Source of the DNA: Nitrogeniibacter aestuarii
GTDB lineage: Bacteria; Pseudomonadota; Gammaproteobacteria; Burkholderiales; Rhodocyclaceae
Direction: 5' to 3'
Assembly: GCF_017309585.1 (NCBI RefSeq)
Contig: NZ_CP071321.1
Location: 1,860,001-1,924,000, forward strand
DNA length: 64,000 nt
Shown here: one piece after another, positions 8,617-17,517 of the stretch
How positions within the stretch are numbered: the stretch's first letter is position 1
Layout of the letters: the number at the start of each line of letters is the position of its first letter
Made by a program: the position numbers and the translations under genes
Notes under the pieces: generated by a model
Database searches by the model: none
What the model was told of the DNA's origin: nothing
The model's input: only the letters and a program-made list of their open reading frames with translations

Positions 8617-8645
8617 CGACACAGCGGTCGTGCCGACCTGTGTCG
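8617..8645. promoter_or_regulatory. Dyad symmetry, possible activator site
   Basis: Perfect 8-base arms CGACACAG (8617-8624) and CTGTGTCG (8638-8645), with an inner smaller dyad GGTCG/CGACC around the centre. It lies about 100 bp upstream of the sigma-54 match at 8514-8530. Sequence differs from the TGCTCC-N5-GGAGCA sites elsewhere in the window, so it would bind another protein. Confidence 0.4.
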
Positions 8646-8663
8646 ATATTCAACAGTGACAGG

Positions 8664-8691
8664 ACAAAAAAAGCCCGGCTCGCGGCCGGGC
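8664..8691 (-). terminator. Intrinsic terminator of the TonB-receptor gene
   Basis: Hairpin GCCCGGC/GCCGGGC (8673-8691) followed on the minus strand by a run of seven Ts (8666-8672 read in reverse), 23 bases after the receptor stop codon. Confidence 0.8.
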
Positions 8692-8713
8692 AATGGGTCA
8701 ATTAAGGTGGAAA

Positions 8714-10837
8714 TCAGAACTGGTAGGTGGCGTTAGCCCCGGCGTACCAGGCCGCACCCGATCCAGGTTCGTAGTAGCGGCCGTTCGAGTCGCCGACAAC
8801 GACAGATCCGACGTAGCCACGATCGAAGATGTTGTCGAAGCGAATCATCTGTCCGAGTGTCCACGGTCCGTGTTTCTGTTCAGCCGTGATACGCACGTTG
8901 AAGATCGCATAGGACGGTGCCGCACGATCCTGGTTCAGGTCATGAACCTCGACGTTGCTGCGGTAGATCCCTTCGATCGCCGCCTTGACGCCTGCCGGGT
9001 GCGCATAGGCAAGCTCGGTAAAGAGCATAGTTGCCGGAATGCCGGGGATGCGGTTGCCCTCGTCGATGGTGGTGCTGTTGCTCACAAAGCTCTCGTCGTA
9101 GACCGCACGCATGTGTGTGAAGCTGGCCCGCGCGCTCAGCGCGTCGGTGATTTTGCTGTCGAGTGCGATCTCGACACCTTGACGGAGGGTCTTGCCGGCG
9201 TTCTGGTATACGGTGCGGCCCCCGGCGGAGCTTTCCACCACGACTTCGTTGTCGGTATTGACCTGGAAAACCGCGGCGTTCAGTCGGGTTCTGAGGGGCA
9301 GCTGTGCCTTCAAGCCGACCTCGAACTGTTCGCTCGTGGCTGGCTTCAGACCAAGATTGAGTGTGCCGGTACCACTCGAATACGAGACTTCACCGAACGT
9401 GGGGGTCTCGAAACCCGTGCCCGCACTGGCGTAGAAATGCAGGTCGTCGGTGGCACGGAACATCACGCCAATCGTGGGGGTGGTGCGTGAATACGTCTGC
9501 TCGCCGCTGTCGTCGCCGTTCGAGAGAAACTTATCGTTCACGTCGAATTCAACGCGACTGTGGCGCACACCCGCCGAGAGCGTCCATCGACCTGCTTCAA
9601 GGCTGGCCTGGAGATAAGGGTCGATGCTGGTCAAGGTGTCGACTTCATCCCGGCGCAGAGCGCCCTTCACGCCGAGCGTCGATCCGACGAAGTTCTGGAA
9701 ACCCCGGCGATCGTCCTGCATCCAGTCGTAGTCAAGGCCAGCAGTCAGACTGAGCAGCTTCTCATCCAGCTCGATGTTGTGCGTCCAGCGCGCGCCAAAG
9801 CCGGCAAATTCCCGATCGAAATCGACGATCCCACCGGAGTTGCCCGGGCGTGTGACCGGATTCTGAAGGAAGAACGGAATCGACAGCACCTGCATGACAT
9901 GGCGCTGCCCCGCGTAGGCAGAGACCTCGAGTCGATGAGGGCCGACGTTGCGTTGGTAGGTTGCGCCAGCCTGCGCGTGGGAGATGTCCTTTCTCGTGTC
10001 GTAATTGAGTGCGGAATCGTCGACCGATGCGGGGTCGTTCCGATACTGGTCCCAATCGATTCCTTTGGGGTCCTTGGTGTCGTCCTGATTCAGACTGTTC
10101 GCGACGATCGTCAGTTTGCTGTCTTCGTCAGGCTTGAAGAGCAGCTTGGCAAAAGCCTGATCGCGCACAGCGTCGCTGTGATCTCGATATCCGTCGGTCT
10201 CGAAATGGGAAAGATCGAGCAGGTAGCCGATGTCGTTCTTTGTGCCCTCGGCCCCGATACCGATCTTGAAGGTATCGAAACTGCCGGCAATGACACGACC
10301 GCTCACTTGCGGCTTCTCTGCCGGATCACGCGTAAATAGCTGAATCACGCCGCCCGCATGGTTGCCGTAGACCGTCGAGAAGGGGCCGCGCAGCACCTCG
10401 ATGCGATCGGCAACGTCCAGATTGAAGGTTGCCACCTGGCCCTGACCGTCCGGGTTGGTGGCCGGAATGCCGTCGGCGATCAGCTTGACGCCACGTACGC
10501 CGAACGCGGCCCGGGCACCGAAGCCGCGGACCGAAATCTGCAAGTCCTGCGCGTAGTTCTGACGGTTCTGGACGACCAGGCCGGGGACGGCAATGAGCGA
10601 CTCCGACGCGTTCACCCCGAGTTGCCCCTCGGTGATGTCCTCTCGGCCGACGGCATCGACTGAATACGGTAGCTCGAAGCTTTCGGTGGGGGTTCGCGAG
10701 CCGCTCACCACCACGGTGTCGAGCGCCGCGTCATCTGCCGCGATGGCCAAGCCCGCCGGCATCAGCCAGGCCGCGGCAACACACGCGACCACGGGCTTGA
10801 GCGTGAAGAATTTCCGGCGATGATGATGTCCTGACAT
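8714..10837 (-). CDS. TonB-dependent outer-membrane receptor
   Basis: 707 residues from the ATG at 10837; the open frame to 11062 is non-coding in character. The signal peptide is long and basic (SGHHHRRKFF... cleaved after AIA). A TonB-box-like stretch (LDTVVVSG) comes next, then the plug (VPGLVVQNRQNYAQDLQISVRGFGARAAFGVRGVKLIADGIP) and a 22-strand-type barrel ending in the terminal aromatic YQF. Receptors of this type import ferric or other metal complexes using the proton-motive force. The ligand is not evident and no TonB, ABC or regulator gene is beside it. Own terminator at 8664-8691. The 340-bp upstream region carries one copy of the enhancer-like palindrome seen in the quinoprotein region (10948-10964). 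Confidence 0.9.
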   Translation of the reverse strand: MSGHHHRRKFFTLKPVVACVAAAWLMPAGLAIAADDAALDTVVVSGSRTPTESFELPYSVDAVGREDITEGQLGVNASESLIAVPGLVVQNRQNYAQDLQISVRGFGARAAFGVRGVKLIADGIPATNPDGQGQVATFNLDVADRIEVLRGPFSTVYGNHAGGVIQLFTRDPAEKPQVSGRVIAGSFDTFKIGIGAEGTKNDIGYLLDLSHFETDGYRDHSDAVRDQAFAKLLFKPDEDSKLTIVANSLNQDDTKDPKGIDWDQYRNDPASVDDSALNYDTRKDISHAQAGATYQRNVGPHRLEVSAYAGQRHVMQVLSIPFFLQNPVTRPGNSGGIVDFDREFAGFGARWTHNIELDEKLLSLTAGLDYDWMQDDRRGFQNFVGSTLGVKGALRRDEVDTLTSIDPYLQASLEAGRWTLSAGVRHSRVEFDVNDKFLSNGDDSGEQTYSRTTPTIGVMFRATDDLHFYASAGTGFETPTFGEVSYSSGTGTLNLGLKPATSEQFEVGLKAQLPLRTRLNAAVFQVNTDNEVVVESSAGGRTVYQNAGKTLRQGVEIALDSKITDALSARASFTHMRAVYDESFVSNSTTIDEGNRIPGIPATMLFTELAYAHPAGVKAAIEGIYRSNVEVHDLNQDRAAPSYAIFNVRITAEQKHGPWTLGQMIRFDNIFDRGYVGSVVVGDSNGRYYEPGSGAAWYAGANATYQF

Positions 10838-11176
10838 AAAAAGTTTCCAGTTTTGTGAATTTTGGCCGAAGTTTATTGGGTAGGGCGGTGGCACGCTTCC
10901 CCGGGATGATGACTTTGGCCTCATGAAAATCATGAACATGGGCTGTTTGCTCCAACCTGAAACACTGTGTGACGAGGTGGAACAGGCCCATGCATGTTGC
11001 GGTGTGATCGGGGCGGAAGTTGATCGACTGGCGAGCCGCACGGCGGCGCGGTTTGCATGCATGTTGCATTGCAGCGTGCTTTCAGGTACGCGATCTGCTC
11101 TTGTAATTATGCAGGTCGGTGCGGCCGGAAACGCGCTGAACCCGAAAAAAGCAAAAAATGCTCATGGAGAAGACAG
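10838..11176. promoter_or_regulatory. Divergent intergenic region between TonB receptor and unknown gene pair
   Basis: No gene is seen. Contents: tandem TCATGA hexamers (around 10920-10934); an 11-base direct repeat ATGCATGTTGC at 10990-11000 and 11057-11067 (67 bp apart); a TGCTCC-AACCT-GAAACA palindrome at 10948-10964 that matches the enhancer-like sites near the PQQ dehydrogenases; and a weak plus-strand -24/-12 match AGGTACGCGATCTGCT at 11084-11099 with the correct 10-base GG-GC spacing. A TGGCACG at about 10890 lacks a correctly spaced GC. Confidence 0.4.
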
Positions 11177-11890
11177 ATGACTGATCAGCGAGAAACCTGG
11201 GGGCAACTCCTCCAACTCGATGCACCCTGGCAGGTGCTCAAAATCCAGCAGGACGTCAATGCCCGCCGCTACGACGTCTGGGTGGGGCTTGAGGCACCAA
11301 AGCAGTGGTTCGGATTCATCCGGCGCAGCCAGGAACAGGCGGTGGAACATTACTCCTGGCGCCATGTGAACTTCGGTGACTGGCGCGTGCACCTGCATGT
11401 GGCACTGCCCGTCGGACAGACGCTCGAGGGCCTGGCCTGGGCGGGCGAGTTCGACCTGCCATTCACCAACTCACTGGCCCGCCAGATCTTCTCCCTGCTC
11501 AAATCCGATGTGAGCCTGCAGCGCATTTGCGATCTGCTCGATCTACCGGTGTCGGAACTGTGGCGCTTCCGCTATGCGCTCGACTCCGGCCGGCTCAACG
11601 TGGGCGAGATTGCCAGCGACGATATCAAGGTTGCCGAAGAGGCCGACAGCGACATCCCGTCGCTCGACGATCCGGTCTGGGGCGCCCTTGTCGATGGCAA
11701 GCTGGAGATCGACATCCGGGTGCTTGGCCTCAAGCTGATGCTGAGCCGCCTGCGCGCGCAGATGAGCAAGATCTCCGACAGCGAAATCCGCGATCTGAAG
11801 CTTCAGGAATTCCAGCGATACTTCGCCAAGAACAAACAAATGCTCGGGCATGAACTGGCCCAGCTCAAGGAGGGCGCTGCAAGTGTCTGA
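11177..11890 (+). CDS. Hypothetical protein, first of an unknown two-gene unit
   Basis: 237 residues; GGAG lies 8 bases before the ATG at 11177. Acidic, soluble and without signal peptide. The first half is beta-rich with many aromatic residues (KQWFGFIRRSQEQAVEHYSWRHVNFGDWRVHLHVALP). The second half is helical, with a possible helix-turn-helix-like stretch (SLQRICDLLDLPVSELWRFRYAL) and a coiled-coil-like C-terminus (KLMLSRLRAQMSKISDSEIRDLKLQEFQRYFAKNKQML). No family is recognised. The next gene starts inside its last codons (GTGTCTGA), so the two are translationally coupled. Confidence 0.8.
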   Translation: MTDQRETWGQLLQLDAPWQVLKIQQDVNARRYDVWVGLEAPKQWFGFIRRSQEQAVEHYSWRHVNFGDWRVHLHVALPVGQTLEGLAWAGEFDLPFTNSLARQIFSLLKSDVSLQRICDLLDLPVSELWRFRYALDSGRLNVGEIASDDIKVAEEADSDIPSLDDPVWGALVDGKLEIDIRVLGLKLMLSRLRAQMSKISDSEIRDLKLQEFQRYFAKNKQMLGHELAQLKEGAASV

Positions 11891-12875
11891 ACATGTGATT
11901 GAGGCGTTGCCCGGTGGGCTCATGGAAGTGTCTGCAGCGGCAGACCTGATCAAGAAGGGTGAGTTCGTTGTCGTGGCCGGTGATGCCGAATTGCTCGACA
12001 AACTGCCCAAGGGAAACTGGATCGGTGGCACGATCCCGTACTTCATGGGGCCGCGCGGCGGCGAGTGCTCCAAGAAACAGGTCTATGTGACCCGTGTGGG
12101 TGGCCCGTCCGACAAGCCGGTCATCAAGGTCTATGACGTCACCAACATCGAGAATCTCTGCCTGGAGGCGCCGGACAATGGCTACAGCCTGATCATCCTG
12201 CCCGCGTTCTCTCCGATTCACGCGCATTACGCGCGCAACGCCCCCGGCTTTGAAGACATGTTCGTCAAGCCCGTGATCGGCTGGGTTTCGGGGGTGCATC
12301 TCGAACAGCTGGCCGATGCCGTACCCAAGGTCTATGACGGCACGCGGGGCGTGGCCGAGTCCGACGCCGCGGTTGTCATGCATGTGGCGTTGCCGGCCAA
12401 CTGCTACGCACGTGTCGACATCATCAACGGCATGCAGCAAGGCAGCGGACCGACCATCAAGTTTCCGAACACCGGTTTTTCGGCCACGACGGCAACCATC
12501 GATGGCAAGGAGCAGAACCTCGCCGAGTTCCTCACCCGGAACAACATCGATACCAAGCTGCCGCTGGTGGCCGACTACTGCGGTGCGATGATCAACGTGT
12601 CGATCAAGGGTGTCGATGCCAAGGAAGGGCGGGTCGATTTCTACGCCCCGGTGTTCTCCGACTCCGAGTACCGGATGGCCGAGGGAGATATCCCGCAGCT
12701 GAACGAAGGCGAAGGCAAGGGCACCACTTTCTCGTGCAACTGCATCCTCAACTATCTGTATGGCAATCTCGAAGGCAAGCGGACCGCGAATTTCACCGGC
12801 CCCATGACCTTTGGCGAAATTGCTTACCTGCTGCTCAACCAGACACTGGTGCACATGAGCATCGTCAGGGACTGA
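11883..12875 (+). CDS. Hypothetical protein with a FIST-C-like tail
   Basis: 330 residues from the GTG at 11883, chosen because AAGGAGG lies 9 bases upstream and the start overlaps the previous stop. Soluble, no signal peptide. Visible features: KKGEFVVVAGDAELLDKLPKGNWIGGTIPYF near the N-terminus, a Cys pair FSCNCILNYLYGN, and a closing segment TGPMTFGEIAYLLLNQTLVHMSI. The 'GxxTFGEI...LNQTLV' arrangement resembles the end of FIST_C ligand-sensor domains, but this is a by-eye likeness. It is coupled to the preceding unknown gene and 70 bp before the ravA homologue. Confidence 0.75.
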   Translation: MSEHVIEALPGGLMEVSAAADLIKKGEFVVVAGDAELLDKLPKGNWIGGTIPYFMGPRGGECSKKQVYVTRVGGPSDKPVIKVYDVTNIENLCLEAPDNGYSLIILPAFSPIHAHYARNAPGFEDMFVKPVIGWVSGVHLEQLADAVPKVYDGTRGVAESDAAVVMHVALPANCYARVDIINGMQQGSGPTIKFPNTGFSATTATIDGKEQNLAEFLTRNNIDTKLPLVADYCGAMINVSIKGVDAKEGRVDFYAPVFSDSEYRMAEGDIPQLNEGEGKGTTFSCNCILNYLYGNLEGKRTANFTGPMTFGEIAYLLLNQTLVHMSIVRD

Positions 12876-12945
12876 CGTCCGGTGTCGTGGCAAAGGCTTG
12901 AAACGGATCAAGGCGACGGCGGGGTGAAGTGATTATCATGGGCGC

Positions 12946-14364
12946 ATGAAAGACACGACCGCCTCCATGTCGCTGCCTGATCGGCTCCGCCAGATCATCG
13001 CGACTCTCAAGCACGGCCTCGTCGAAAGAGACGAGGCCGTTCGTTTGGTCCTGCTTGCCGCTTTGGCTGGCGAGCACAGCCTGCTGATCGGCCCCCCGGG
13101 GACCGCCAAGAGCGAGCTGGCCCGGCGACTGCATCGCGTCTTTGAAGAGGCGCCTTACTTCGAGCGCCTGCTGACCCGCTTCTCGGTGCCGGAAGAACTC
13201 TTCGGGCCGCTGTCCATCAGTGCACTGGAGCAGGATCGCTACGAGCGCCAGACGCGCGGCTTCCTGCCTGAGGCAAGCATCGCCTTCATCGACGAGGTGT
13301 TCAAGGCCAACAGCGCCATCCTCAATGCCCTGCTCACCCTGCTCAACGAGCGCGAGTTCGACAACGGCGCAGGTCGTCAGCGCTGCCCCCTCGTTTCGGT
13401 GGTCGGGGCCACCAACGAGGTGCCCGACGACGAAGTGGCCGAGGCCTTTTTTGATCGCTTTCTGGTGCGCCTGACCGTGGCGCCAGTCAGCAACGAAGGC
13501 TTCATGGATCTGCTGTCGCTGCCTGCGGCCCTTAAAACGCCGTGCATCGATGCGCCGCTGTCGGAAGCGGATCGCAGCGCGCTCACGAAAGCGGCCGACG
13601 CGGTTGTGATGCCGGCCGAGGTAAGCGAGTTGCTGGCCGAACTGCGTGATTTCCTCAGCGCCCGCGACACTGCCGTCTCCGACCGGCGCTGGGTCAAGAT
13701 CGTGTGGTTGATGAAAACCGCCGCCGCCAGTGAAGGACGTGCGCAGGTCGTGCTCTGGGATCTGTGCTTGCTGCCCGCGTGCCTGGCGTCGGATGCCGAA
13801 ACACAGGTCGAGATTTCCGACTGGTTGACCACACGCCTGGGCGTGCAGGCGGCCTTTCTGCCCGAGCGCGTCACCCGTGCGGTTGAGGCCTTCGAAGCGC
13901 AGGTGATGCTCGAGCAGCGGGCCAACGATCTGGACTTCGACGAAAGCGGGCGGCTGCGTTTTTCACCGGATGTCGTGACCGAAGACATCGCCGAAGGCAT
14001 TGCCGGCGCCATTGGCGATGCCAAGGGCGGTGCTGGCGCCACGCGCATGACCTATCAGCGCAAGCGCCGCTACGGCCAGATCCACATCGATGCCCGCACC
14101 GGGCAGATCGATGACCTGATGCAGCGTCTGGCTGCGTATCGCGAGACCCTGCAAGCGTGCATTGCCTCGCTCGCGCAGTTCGATGTGCAGGCGTTGTGGA
14201 TGAGTCGCGCTTTTGCCGATGCCGCCCGGACCCACCTGGAGGGCACGGGCGCGGCCTTGGCGCAGCTCGAAGCGCGACTGGGACAGGCTCGCCGGAGTTT
14301 CGAAGCCTTGCCGCGTCTCGACGCCGATCCGGGCACGGTGCCCGACCCCGTCCGCTTCGATTGA
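12946..14364 (+). CDS. ravA: MoxR-family AAA+ ATPase, RavA-like
   Basis: 472 residues. AAA+ domain: Walker A GPPGTAKSELARRL near residue 45, Walker B IAFIDEVFKANSAILNALLTLLNERE near 110-135, sensor region VVGATNEVPDDEVAEAFFDRFLVR. The C-terminal third is helical with a conserved-looking YQRKRRYGQIHID segment. The neighbour is a VWA protein with ViaA features, which is the classical ravA-viaA pairing; E. coli RavA is 498 residues. RavA/ViaA act as a chaperone-like pair at the membrane, linked to respiratory complexes and lysine decarboxylase. The start ATG lacks a strong ribosome-binding site; an in-frame Met 7 residues on is possible. Confidence 0.8.
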   Translation: MKDTTASMSLPDRLRQIIATLKHGLVERDEAVRLVLLAALAGEHSLLIGPPGTAKSELARRLHRVFEEAPYFERLLTRFSVPEELFGPLSISALEQDRYERQTRGFLPEASIAFIDEVFKANSAILNALLTLLNEREFDNGAGRQRCPLVSVVGATNEVPDDEVAEAFFDRFLVRLTVAPVSNEGFMDLLSLPAALKTPCIDAPLSEADRSALTKAADAVVMPAEVSELLAELRDFLSARDTAVSDRRWVKIVWLMKTAAASEGRAQVVLWDLCLLPACLASDAETQVEISDWLTTRLGVQAAFLPERVTRAVEAFEAQVMLEQRANDLDFDESGRLRFSPDVVTEDIAEGIAGAIGDAKGGAGATRMTYQRKRRYGQIHIDARTGQIDDLMQRLAAYRETLQACIASLAQFDVQALWMSRAFADAARTHLEGTGAALAQLEARLGQARRSFEALPRLDADPGTVPDPVRFD

Positions 14365-14367
14365 GCC

Positions 14368-15954
14368 ATGGCGGCGGCCAGGCCTGCCCCTCCGTCGCCC
14401 AGACTGTTTGCCGAGCTCGAAGCCCGGCTGGCAGATCTTGACGCGCTGCCACGCGGCCTCTGGCTGGGTGGGCTGACCAATTCCCAGGGCACGGTCGAGC
14501 CGCGCCTGAGACAGCTGCTGGCGCTGCGTCTCGCGCTCATTGAGGGGGTGCTGCCATCGGCTGATGACTGGCGCTGGCCCGATGGACAGATTGCCCATCC
14601 CTTGCGAGCAATCATCGAGCGCCTGTCGCTGGTGTCCTATCTTGTTGATCAGGGGGGCCTAGTCGATACGGTGCTCCAGAGCCTGCTGTTTCACCTCGAT
14701 TTCATCGTCGACTACCAGGATCGGGGCGCCACGCCCGAGCGCGCCCTGCAGATGGCGCTCGAAGCCTTCGAGGCCGACTGGCAAGACCGGCGCAGCGAGA
14801 TCGACGAGCTCATCAACGTGTTCGGCTCGCTTCCGGATGACGGCAAGAACACCCGCTGGGATCACATGCGCGGGCTGCTGCGTTCAGCCGGCTGGCAGGA
14901 GGTGATGCGCATCCGCAAGCTCATCGAGCGGCTGCCGGAGCTCTCGCGCCTGATCCGTTCGCTGGGGCGCGCGCGCCCGACGGACGATCTCGACACCGGC
15001 CGGCTGCGCAGCACGCCGACCATGATGCCGGCCACCGCACTGCGTACGCGAACGCGCACCGTGCATGTACCGCATTTGCCCGGTGAGACACGCGGGGTGG
15101 AGCGCTCGGATCGCATCGCCCGCATGTTGCCGATCGAATCGACGCTGCTCGGGCACCGCAAACTGCGGCTGATCTGGCATGCCCGCCGGGCCGAGCGCAC
15201 GCTGCTCACCTATGAAGACGATGACCGCATGGAAGAGGTGGTCACCGAAGAAGCGCCGGTGTGGCTACCCGACCCCGCCCCTCAACCCGAAAAGCGTCAG
15301 GAGATGGGTCCGATGCTCATCTGTGTGGATACCTCAGGGTCCATGCAGGGCGGTGCCGAAGCGGTCGCCAAGGCCACGGTGCTTGAGGCCGTGCGCCATG
15401 CCCATGCGCAAAAACGCGATTGCCATGTGTTCGCCTTTGGTGGTCCGGACGAAGTGGTGGAGATGCGCCTGTCGGTCGATACCGACGGGATCGAGCGCAT
15501 CACCCGTTTTCTGGGGCAGGCCTTTCGGGGTGGCACGGACATCTGCGGCCCGATCGGCCGCTGTATCGACAAGGTCAGCGAGCAGGAATGGGAGCTGGCC
15601 GACTTGTTGCTCGCCACTGACGGCGAATTCGGTGCCACTGCCGAGCTGGCGGCGCGGCTCGACGAGGCCAAGAAGACCCGCGGACTGCGCGTTCAAGGCG
15701 TGCTCATCGGCGATCGCGAGACCATCGGCCTGCTCGAAATTGCCGACGATATTTTCTGGGTGCGCGACTGGCGCCGTTATGGTGCCTCCGATGCCGACTC
15801 GCCGGTGCATTCCAAGAGCCTCACCTCCATCTATTTTCCCGGCGCGCTGCGTACGCCCGAAAACCGTGACTCGACACGAACCGGCTCCGATGCGTCGGCC
15901 GCATTGCGCGCCGGGGAACGCAACCGTGTGCCGCGAAAGGACCCGAAATCATGA
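14368..15954 (+). CDS. viaA: VWA-domain protein, ViaA-like partner of the RavA ATPase
   Basis: 528 residues, starting 3 bases after the ravA stop. The N-terminal 300 residues are helical and Arg-rich. The C-terminal von Willebrand A domain has an intact MIDAS: CVDTSGSMQGG (DxSxS), a later Thr in FRGGTDICGPI, and LLLATDGEF as the third metal loop. This is the layout of ViaA (483 residues in E. coli). It would be the metal-binding adaptor of the RavA machine. The stop overlaps the start of the DUF364 gene (ATGA), so the three genes form one operon. Confidence 0.8.
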   Translation: MAAARPAPPSPRLFAELEARLADLDALPRGLWLGGLTNSQGTVEPRLRQLLALRLALIEGVLPSADDWRWPDGQIAHPLRAIIERLSLVSYLVDQGGLVDTVLQSLLFHLDFIVDYQDRGATPERALQMALEAFEADWQDRRSEIDELINVFGSLPDDGKNTRWDHMRGLLRSAGWQEVMRIRKLIERLPELSRLIRSLGRARPTDDLDTGRLRSTPTMMPATALRTRTRTVHVPHLPGETRGVERSDRIARMLPIESTLLGHRKLRLIWHARRAERTLLTYEDDDRMEEVVTEEAPVWLPDPAPQPEKRQEMGPMLICVDTSGSMQGGAEAVAKATVLEAVRHAHAQKRDCHVFAFGGPDEVVEMRLSVDTDGIERITRFLGQAFRGGTDICGPIGRCIDKVSEQEWELADLLLATDGEFGATAELAARLDEAKKTRGLRVQGVLIGDRETIGLLEIADDIFWVRDWRRYGASDADSPVHSKSLTSIYFPGALRTPENRDSTRTGSDASAALRAGERNRVPRKDPKS

Positions 15955-16787
15955 GCTTTGCCCACGACTACCTCAATCGGCTGACCCCTTTTGCCGATCA
16001 GCTCCCCAAAGTGAAGGCGCTTCACCTGCCGCCCCTCGAAGCGGCGGGCAGCAAGAACGGGGAGTTCTGTGCGCTTGAACTTGAAGATGGCTCGCTCGGT
16101 CTGGCGTACGTCCTGCTCGATGACACGCTGAAAAAGCTGATCGACGCCTCACCCGGCCAATCACTGGCCGGCATGGATGCCATGGAGCTGGCGCGGCAGT
16201 ATGCCACGGCTCAGGGCACCCTCAAGACGCTAGGCTTTGCCGCGGCCAACGCCATTACGCGCCATCTGTTCGACCGCGCGGGCTATGTGCCGCCCGACAG
16301 CCAGGACTCCATCGGTGGCATCGATCCGCAAGCGGGCGACCGGGTGGGCATGATCGGCTACTTCTGCCCCCTGGCCGATCGCATTGTCGCCGCCGGGGCA
16401 ACGCTGACCGTGGTCGAACTGAAGGCGGATCTCGCTGGCAATCGTGACGGCTATGTCGTGACCACCGATGCTTCTGCATTGGCCCAATGCAACAAGGTGC
16501 TGTCGACCAGCACCATTTTGCTCAACGATACGCTGGAGGCCATTCTGGCCGCGTGTGGCTCAGCGCGCCGCTTTGCCATGATCGGCCCCGGCGCGGGCTG
16601 TCTGCCGGATGACCTCTTTGCCCGGGGCGTCACGCTCATGGGCGGTAGCTGGATCGAAGACAGTGCCGCGTTCGTGGATGCACTGCTCAGTGGTGAAGGC
16701 TGGAGCAAGATGGCGCGCAAGAGCGCAATCACGGCCAGCGACTACCCGGGGTGGGACGCCCTGGTGGCGCGCATGCGCGGCGCCTAG
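15951..16787 (+). CDS. DUF364 (putative heavy-metal chelation) protein
   Basis: 278 residues; the ATG overlaps the viaA stop. The DUF364 fold is recognisable from VGMIGYFCPLADRIVAAGATLTVVELKADLAG and the C-terminal half: CNKVLSTSTILLNDTLEAILAAC, then FAMIGPGAGCLPDDLFARGVTLMGGSWI. In DUF364 proteins this C-terminal domain is Rossmann-like and sits behind an N-terminal enolase-like part. The function is unproven; some relatives lie near metal or radical-enzyme genes. Position in a ravA-viaA operon suggests a client or co-factor role in metal-enzyme assembly, which is inference. Confidence 0.75.
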   Translation: MSFAHDYLNRLTPFADQLPKVKALHLPPLEAAGSKNGEFCALELEDGSLGLAYVLLDDTLKKLIDASPGQSLAGMDAMELARQYATAQGTLKTLGFAAANAITRHLFDRAGYVPPDSQDSIGGIDPQAGDRVGMIGYFCPLADRIVAAGATLTVVELKADLAGNRDGYVVTTDASALAQCNKVLSTSTILLNDTLEAILAACGSARRFAMIGPGAGCLPDDLFARGVTLMGGSWIEDSAAFVDALLSGEGWSKMARKSAITASDYPGWDALVARMRGA

Positions 16788-17389
16788 CGGCCGAGCAGGG
16801 CGTCGACCGGGGCGGTCAGTTCCGGCGCCATGCGGCGAAGGACGACGTAGCCGAGCATGAGCAGCGCCAGTGCCAGCGCCCAGCGAAGCCACCCTCTGCG
16901 CTTGTGTTGCGGCGCCGCCAGGCCCGTATCGCGCTCGACGACCGGCGGCACCCGGCTGGTGTCGATGGCGTGGCGTGCAGCATGAGCCGTTGAATGATCG
17001 GCCCCATCGTCGAGCATGAATCGGGCAAGCGGGCCAAACAGGGTGATGTCATGCCCGCCACTGCGTAACTGCAGCCGGTGTTCGTCTGCCTCGACCTGTT
17101 CGATGCTGCCGCTGGGGAGCCAGATCAGGCCACCGCCGAAGATCGGGTGCATTTTCACCGCGTGGCCGCTGACGTACTTTTCGACGCGGATCGAATTGCT
17201 GCCTTTGGAACCATTGACGAGCGCATCGCCCCAGCGCGTCTTTGCCAGACGCTCGCCCGCCATCGCCGGAATCGTGTCCGTCATGCGAGAGACGCGACGC
17301 AGCAGCCGGATGATGAACATCCAGATCGCCACAAAACCCGCAATGAAAATGATGGGGATGAGCGCGCCGGTCAGTGGAAAGTCGAACAT
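16784..17389 (-). CDS. Hypothetical membrane protein with two transmembrane segments
   Basis: 201 residues. An N-terminal helix (LIPIIFIAGFVAIWMFIIRLL) is followed by a cytoplasmic part of about 120 residues containing a small beta-rich region (SIRVEKYVSGHAVKMHPIFGGGLIWLPSGSIEQVEADEHRLQLRSGGHDITLFG), then a second helix (WLRWALALALLMLGYVVL) near the C-terminus. No family is recognised. It converges with the DUF364 gene, overlapping its last 4 bases. Confidence 0.65.
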   Translation of the reverse strand: MFDFPLTGALIPIIFIAGFVAIWMFIIRLLRRVSRMTDTIPAMAGERLAKTRWGDALVNGSKGSNSIRVEKYVSGHAVKMHPIFGGGLIWLPSGSIEQVEADEHRLQLRSGGHDITLFGPLARFMLDDGADHSTAHAARHAIDTSRVPPVVERDTGLAAPQHKRRGWLRWALALALLMLGYVVLRRMAPELTAPVDALLGR

Positions 17390-17517
17390 CGTGATCGCCA
17401 GGGAAAGATGAGCCCAAGCCTAACGGAGCGGCGCAGCCGCCTCAAGCCCGGCTTGTGCCAGGCGCTCAAGCTGGGCAAACTGCTACGCCATTTCAATAAG
17501 AAACCTCCGGAGACGCC

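Noticed and set aside
8365..8622. An 85-codon minus-strand frame beginning MSRMNIAVRLGF
   Set aside because: It has no ribosome-binding site, begins upstream of the predicted sigma-54 start and runs straight through the terminator hairpin, so it is not a good gene.
10880..10910. TGGCACG upstream of the TonB-receptor gene
   Set aside because: The GC that should follow 10 bases after GG is absent, and the orientation is wrong for the receptor gene, so it is not a sigma-54 promoter.
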